Assembly (NCBI RefSeq): GCF_016801865.2
Contig: NC_068937.1
Coordinates: 122,485,225 to 122,549,224 of the forward strand
From: Culex pipiens pallens
Lineage: Eukaryota; Arthropoda; Insecta; Diptera; Culicidae
Reading direction: 5' to 3'
Length of the DNA: 64,000 nucleotides
This document shows, in pieces, positions 58,569 to 64,000 of the stretch; position 1 is the stretch's first letter; every line of letters begins with the position of its first letter. The notes under the pieces were generated by a model. That model was not told the DNA's origin. It saw nothing but the letters and a program-made list of their open reading frames with translations, and did no database searches. The position numbers were made by a program, and so were the translations under genes.

Positions 58569-58853
58569 GGTATCTTGGTACATCGTACCAGCGCACCACG
58601 ACACTCTCGGCTCGCCCCATCGGTTTTGTGTCTGGCACTCACCCATGGCATGAACACAGCGTGCCGTGGTACGTGTCGTGGTATTGAACCCGTTTTGTAC
58701 CGCCAGCGCGTACCACGGCACGTACCTCGGCTCGTATCGAGTGAAGCACCTTGGCTCATATACCGGGTTCATGCCATGGGTGAGTGCCAGACACAAAACC
58801 GACGCGGCGAACCGAGAGTGTCGTGGTGCGCTGGTACGATGAACCAAAATACC
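58569..58853. repeat. GC-rich hairpin with inner palindrome
   Basis: The arms 58569-58655 and 58767-58853 are largely complementary (GGTTTTGTGTCTGGCACTCA, CACCCATGGCATGAAC). A second inner inverted repeat (GTGCCGTGGTACG / CGTACCACGGCAC) sits in the loop. The open frames on both strands are a consequence of the palindrome. Confidence 0.75.
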
Positions 58854-59442
58854 CTCGGTTCGTGTGAGTCGGGTACGGGTGTAAACCGAACAAAGCAGGC
58901 GCAAAGCAAACCCGAGGTGCGAGTGAACCGCGTGTACCGCACGGTGCAGGGAAGCTTGTGAGTGAGTGTAGCTCATTTTTTCACGTCTCTCATTCTCCAG
59001 CAGCCGACCGACACGAGTCAGGCGGTAGTGGTTGAACGGACACAGTAGGCTTACAGTCAGATGCTAGCAGTGAACTGACATTTTGGTTTGCTTCGTGTGT
59101 ACGCTGGGTTGGAAACATTTTGCAGGCCTGGCTGCGACTCAAGTAGTGGATCGGTTCAAGGTGTACTATGTCAGGATTATATTTTGGGAACTAAAAATTG
59201 ATATCATGATGAAAATGTACATCTTTGTTCAGAGTTATACCGAGATTTTAAACAGATTTTTGAGGTTTTAGGTGATATATTAGGTTTTTTAACTTCAACT
59301 CGAGATAAAATCAGTTTTCACCGACAGAATATTTTGGGAATCGATTTTTCTGACTCAGAATAGTCCCCCCAACAACCTCCAGAAGGAATTTCCGAGGTGC
59401 ATGCAAGTTGCATAATAATCCCCTTCTTACCCACCGTGGCGC

Positions 59443-61161
59443 GAACTTTTCCCCGGCGGTTGGCCGGATCTTTATCAGCTGCCAGCGGCACCCTGGCCAC
59501 GCTTCGTCGTTACGATTTCGAATCGCCGTGCTGGTGGTGGTTGCTCTACGTGGTAATTGAGTTTGATTGCTCCGGCAAGGTGATTTGCTTAATTTGATTA
59601 GACGCGAGAGTTTATATCTCGGCGCGTTACTTCTTCGCATCAGCTGAGTTGATGATGAAATGAGAAAATCATCATCGTTTCCATGGCGGAAACAAGCTCA
59701 CCAGCTTCCGACGTTGTACGTTTTTTTGGAGAGGTCGTTGGAATCTTGGGTGAATTAGAGTTTGAAATTTCACTCTATTTCATGACATCATGTATCGACA
59801 CGTACGTCATTTTATTGCGAACAATCACAGCTGATTAGACGCAAAGGCGTTTTGAAGTTCAGACCTCAATAGACTGCTAAATATGCTACTAAAGTAGTTT
59901 TTGAGCTTACAATGATAAAAGTGTACTTTGCAAGTTCTCAAATCATATATACTTGAATAACAAACAATCCACCACCCACCTGACATCAAAAGTGGTTATT
60001 TAATTCGCAAAAACGCAGGAAAATTTACATCCCGTTGTTGCGACCACCTACACGTAATTTCAACTGACAAGCCATGGAAATGCACTTTTCAATTGCGTCG
60101 AACGAACAGGGGTCGATTAAAGCGTGGGTGCAAATATCGGAACAAAAGCTCAAATCACAGACAAGCAGACATCCACATCCATCCACAATTCATCGTTTAC
60201 CTGGCAAACTTTCCATGGCAAACCTGAATTTACCACAGCTTCACGCAGAAAAATATTTTGTAGAATCAGCCTGTACGAGGTTTGATTCAACAAAAATGTA
60301 GTTGAATATAATCAACGCCGATTTTGCGTTGAAACAAACCTTGATTTTCTTAATTCCACAAAAATCTTTTGTTGTTTTGAAAAAGTTGCTTTGACGTTTA
60401 GCGTTGATCCAACAAAAATCTTGATTTTCAAATCAACAAAACGTTTTGTTGATTTAAATATGCATTATTTTTCTGCGTGTTGTTTAGCCGCGTTTGATAG
60501 TTGATAAAACTGTGTGTACATCGCGTATATATCGTATAGACAACTAGATGGTCCTCCGTTTGTATGTGCATTAAGCTGCTTCACACCAGTCACAAGGTTG
60601 CGATATCTACGTGAATCAGATAATAACCCGATCCATTTGATAACATTCAGGAAAATCCCGCGCTAATCTGTTGTTTGATTTTCAGTCTAAAATCCACACC
60701 CTTTGACTAATCAAGTTGAGAAGAGTAGCGCGAACAAATTTTGCGTCACGTAGCTTTCAATGTTACTCGTTCATATTAGAAATGGCAAACAAATGGAAAA
60801 ATGACGTAAGCGACGCAACAGGAAAGTGGCCCTTACGTCACTTTGTCGGAAATTGATTCAGACAAAGCGCGTCGTTTGATGCCGAACGCACGTTTTCCGA
60901 CTTTGTCACCCCCACACACCCTAGAAGCTCACGCGTTTCCGATTAAATTTAAATGCAAATTGGAACCAAGTGGCAGCAGCTTTAGCTCACCACCAGCGTT
61001 GAAAGGTGTTTGAGCGAGCTAGATTTGATAATGCTATCTAAATGGGATCACAGACAAACAGCAAACTTCAAAAAATTAATCAACAATTTAACGGCAAATA
61101 TGAATGATTGGAAACTCACCTTGAAATTTTGAATTCACCACAGCTGGATTACAATTTGTCA
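59443..61161. other. Intergenic sequence right of the foldback, no supported gene
   Basis: I see no splice-supported coding region. The open frame at 60074-60301 has no recognisable content. Confidence 0.4.
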
Positions 61162-61494
61162 AATTGGGTACTAAAGCTCTATGTCAATTTTTATGTACAA
61201 CGGTAAAAAACACGATTAAAAACCATTTCTGATCACATTTTTTTATTTTAATGCAAATTTCTTTTTTTACAAGACAACATTTTTTCGATGGATCAACTAT
61301 GGTCCCCTTGGAACGAGCTGTCAAGTAGGAGCTTTTCTGTCAAGAAGGACCGCGATGTTAATTTTTCAAAATTGATTTAAAAATCCATTTTAAACTCTTT
61401 TTGGTCGTACAAAGGGTCATTGTACTCAGAAAAATAAGCTTTATCGCTGTAAACAATAATATCAGCAATCTAAGCTTCATTTTAGGACCCAATT
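61162..61494 (+). mobile_element. MITE family ATTGGGTACTAAA, copy F
   Basis: A full-length copy, AATTGGGTACTAAAGC...TTTTAGGACCCAATT, about 333 bp. Confidence 0.78.
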
Positions 61495-61690
61495 GCAACA
61501 AGATGGCGTCTGTTTGTCTGAACAAAGTGACGGATTAAGCTAGATTCAAATCAACTAATAACAAGCACGTCACAGTAATTGTGTATTTTTTCCTTTGGTT
61601 TGACGAAGCCGATTAGATCTGTTATTTGTTGATATTAAAGTAGTTGTAGTCAATTTGACACAAAGAAATTTTTACTTTTTATAATACTTT

Positions 61691-62100
61691 CCGGGACCGG
61701 GGTGTAGGGGTAAGCGTGGTTGCCTCTCACCCAGTCGTCCTGGGTTCGATCCCAGAAGGTCCCGGTGGCATTTTTCGAGACGAGATTTGTCTGATCACGC
61801 CTTTCGTCGGACGGCCCCAGTCAAACCTAGAGGTTAGGTCGTTAGCTCAGTACAGGTGTAGGAGTCATCTCCCTAGGTCCTGTCTCGGTGGAATCGCTGG
61901 TAGGCAGTTGGACTCGCAATCCAAAGGTCGTCAGTTCGAATCCCGGGGTGGATGGTTTGCAATTGTCCCAACAATCAAGCCTTCGGACACCTAGTTTCGA
62001 GTAGGAATCTCGCAATCGAGAACGCTAAGTCTGAAACCAGTTCTTCACAATGAAGTAATAATGACACATAGACCCTGCAAAAAGAGCAAAAAAAAAAAAG
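61691..62100 (+). mobile_element. Dimeric tRNA-derived SINE (Twin-like)
   Basis: The first tRNA-like unit (about 61691-61768) has an A-box-like GTAGGGGTAAGCGTGG and a B box GGGTTCGATCCC. The second (about 61895-61965) has TCGCTGGTAGGCAGTTGG and a B box AGTTCGAATCCC. The tail is rich in A and ends AAAGAGCAAAAAAAAAAAAG. Two tRNA-related heads in tandem match the layout published for the Twin SINEs of Culex pipiens. The spacer here (about 125 bases) seems longer than expected, so this may be a variant. Flanking duplications are not clear. Confidence 0.8.
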
Positions 62101-63235
62101 CGAGAAACTGGCTTCCCTTTTCTCTTTCGAAGTGACAAGAAGCTTTCAATTAGCCGTAATTAACAGTAATACCAGGCCTTTGTCAGCTTTTGCCGCGAGC
62201 AGAAAACTTGATTATGGTTCGAGCTGAGCAAAGTGAAAACGGGAAAATACTACCCTGCAAAGTCGCATTCAATTTAAAGTTTCGTTAATTCAATTTACGG
62301 GAAAGCCAATCGACAGCGAGAACATTTTACAATTTTTCGAACTCAACCATATGCGGCCGGGGGCGGAACTTTCAATTAGATTGATTATCCCTTGTCATCG
62401 TCACCGCAGTCAGTATCTCCCTCGAGAGGGGCGCCATCACTACTCGATTGATTGATGAAATCATTCGTCATCCCATCATGCAGCAATAAAACATCATCCT
62501 CCACGATGATGAGAACCGATCGGGGGTGCAGCATATCATTTAAATGTCCAAATGACCTTTTTTCCAAAAATATGAGCATTTTTTAAAGTTTTACAGTAAT
62601 ATCTATTGTATTTATTTAGAATACACACACTGTACACGGTACACGGAGAAAAGAGTTTTTTTCAAAAGTAAACGATTCAGTACTTTGACAGATGATTTAC
62701 TGAAATTTCAGTAAAATGGTTATCAAAACAACTGAAATTTCAGCAAAAGAAACGTCAAATTATTTTGCTCAAAATTCAGTAATTTTCTTGTGGCAGTTTG
62801 ACAGATCATTTGCTGAAGATTCAACAATCATTGCTGGTATTTCAGTTATCAAAATTTGATTTTGGATGTCATTAAAAATACTGTTTTTATTTCATTTATT
62901 TCATCAATCGTTCAAACCTAAAAAACAGGTGATTAGCATCGAGGCATTTGTTATTAACATTTTTCTTACCTTTGTTTGTAAATATCACAATACAAAATGT
63001 TAAAAAAACAACACATTTGAAAGAGGATTTTCTCTCGGCAGCATCCAAACAATTCGTCAGAAGTGACATTTCAGTTTGACAGATATGCAGTTACTGATTT
63101 TTCAGTAATGATTTGGTGTATTACCGAATTTCAGCAAATGTGATGATTACTGAATCGCATTCAGTTATTTATTTTACTGAAATGGCAACCCAAAATTTGC
63201 TGTGTAATACAATCCAGACTTGACAATCCAAAACT
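62101..63235. other. Intergenic, including a repeat with TTTCAGTAA words
   Basis: From about 62645 to 63210 the words ACTGAAATTTCAGTAA, TTTGACAGAT and ATTCAGT recur, between ACACGGAGAAAAG and TTTGCTGTGTAAT, which suggests a MITE of about 560 bp with poor ends. The remainder holds nothing I can support. Confidence 0.4.
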
Positions 63236-64000
63236 CTAAAAAAACGTTACTTAATCCACCTTTAGGTGGTTGGTGCCTTCCTCTCATTTATAGTGATTCC
63301 AACCCCCCTAAAGTGTCCACATGTTTAGGGACCATCCATAAACCACGTGGACACTTTTTTGGGAATCTGTTACCCCCCCCCCCCCCCTCGTGGACAATTG
63401 TCCATACAAAAAAAAACTTTTTTGTATGGATCGTGGACAATCGCCATACCCCCCCCCCCCCCTAAAGTGTCCACGTGGTTTATGGATGGTCCCTTATGGA
63501 TCTCCCCTAATAAAAATAAGTGATGAGTAAAAAAACAGACTACCTACAGACTTTTTGTCAAGATTATACAGACACGGCCTTTGAGGAAAATGGCATCCCT
63601 CTACACGGCTTTTTCGTGGCGATCAGACCCGACCAGTTGAGGTTATGTGAATTCAGACCCTTTTTTTAAACTGCTTGTAATTTAAGATAGGTATGTCAGA
63701 TCTTGAAAATTCTTACTCCACCTAAAAGGTCTTCTCATATGCTTTCTAAAAATATATAACATGTGAGGGTTTCATGAAAAAACCACCCTTTTTACCATAA
63801 TTTTAATTTAATATGAAACAGTTTTTTTAACATAACTTTTTAAATACATGATAAAACTGCATGAATTTAAATAGCAACTTAGGGGACGTTAAGACGGATC
63901 GATTAAAACCATTCCGGCCAAAATCGGTTGAGCCTGTGACGAGATATTCCAGTGACATTGATTTGGTACACATGTCTACATACAGCCAAACACACAGACA
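63236..64000 (+). mobile_element. Second copy of the 28022-29725 element, running off the window
   Basis: It starts AAAACGTTACTTAATCCACC and shares the block after 63780 with 29390-29600 (CATAACTTTT, AAGACGGATCGA, ATCGGTTGAGCC). It is interrupted by the MITE at 63328-63493. The right end is outside the window. Confidence 0.65.
63328..63493. mobile_element. Palindromic MITE, GGACCATCCA family, copy 2
   Basis: GGGACCATCCATAAACCACG at the left and its complement at the right, with poly-C runs and the same inner TTGTATGGA hairpin as 6859-7016 in the opposite orientation. A fragment of a further copy (CTAAAGTGTCCACATG) lies just to the left. Confidence 0.75.

Larger units (their letters stand above)
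55262..59130. mobile_element. hAT-type element, target duplication GCTGCGAC, inside the foldback arm
   Basis: The left end CAGAGCTGAAAATGT and right end ACATTTTGCAGGCCTG are imperfect inverted repeats. GCTGCGAC flanks both sides exactly (55254-55261, 59131-59138). The sequence on either side joins into one continuous inverted-repeat arm, an independent proof of the boundaries. It carries the nested element 55563-58406 and a large hairpin at 58569-58853. No transposase is seen. Confidence 0.85.
52528..59442. repeat. Long inverted-repeat (foldback) structure with a split right arm
   Basis: The left arm 52528-53370 is complementary to 54745-55261 plus 59131-59442. The outer 300 bases of the arms are nearly identical, while the inner 500 differ at scattered sites. 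The right arm is broken at GCTGCGAC by the hAT-type element 55262-59130. Removing that element restores an arm of about 820 bases facing an arm of about 840. The spacer is 53371-54744. No transposase is visible. It could be a foldback transposon or a genomic inverted duplication. Confidence 0.75.

Noticed and set aside
58533..58976. Protein genes on both strands (frames of 133 and 147 codons)
   Set aside because: The open frames on both strands follow from the palindrome at 58569-58853 and have no splice or domain support.
61691..61965. Two functional tRNA genes
   Set aside because: The acceptor stems do not pair convincingly and both units sit in one repeat with an A-rich tail. A SINE explains them better.

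Overview
This is insect nuclear DNA, almost certainly from a culicine mosquito and probably Culex. Three kinds of evidence point there: clear animal genes with short (about 60-70 nt) GT-AG introns, a very dense load of nested hAT-type elements and MITEs, and at 61691-62100 a SINE with two tRNA-like units in tandem, the layout of the Twin SINE family described from Culex pipiens. One 100-N assembly gap lies at 52427-52526. Protein families were recognised by eye; no database search was run.

Host genes are few and widely spaced. At the left edge are the last exons of an unrecognised gene (+, 615-1317), the ER nucleotide exchange factor SIL1 (-, 1502-2899, with signal peptide and C-terminal RDEL), a decayed second copy of the left-edge gene (+, 3327-3919), and a short predicted secreted protein (+, 4451-4923). 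A THEM6-like hotdog protein lies at 10626-11213 (-), TXNDC9 with three exons at 26085-26869 (-), and a lysine/serine/proline-rich protein ending in the CaaX box CVIM at 38949-40481 (-; perhaps the mosquito counterpart of Kugelkern). No operon-like logic links them.

The centre of the window is a nest of mobile DNA. An LTR-bounded element (11649-24914; 345-bp LTRs with one difference; 5-bp target duplication GTAAG; primer-site-like and polypurine tracts) has no recognisable gag or pol and is filled with degenerate satellite-like repeats. Inside it sits a 7,151-bp CACTA/EnSpm-like DNA transposon (12639-19789; termini CACTG...CAGTG; TA target duplication). This transposon carries a 13-exon ORF1 gene and a single-exon 814-codon Tnp2-like transposase whose ATG lies five bases after the ORF1 stop codon. 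The middle of ORF1 is a tandem array of exon+intron units. Six of its introns are exactly 60 nt, near-identical and free of stop codons, so splicing and retention both keep the reading frame. This array is the most unusual structure in the window.

The right half is mostly transposon on transposon. A 6.1-kb hAT-type element (31211-37318) contains a smaller one (35247-36514). A MITE is split by an element that is itself split by a hAT-type element (27929-29964). A long inverted-repeat element beside the gap (52528-59442) has its right arm split by a hAT-type element (55262-59130), which is split by another hAT-type element with GGAGTC arrays (55563-58406), which carries a MITE and a perfect hairpin. 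Six hAT-type insertions keep exact 8-bp target duplications. The long stretches between 40500 and 52400 and between 59450 and 64000 hold no coding region I can support.
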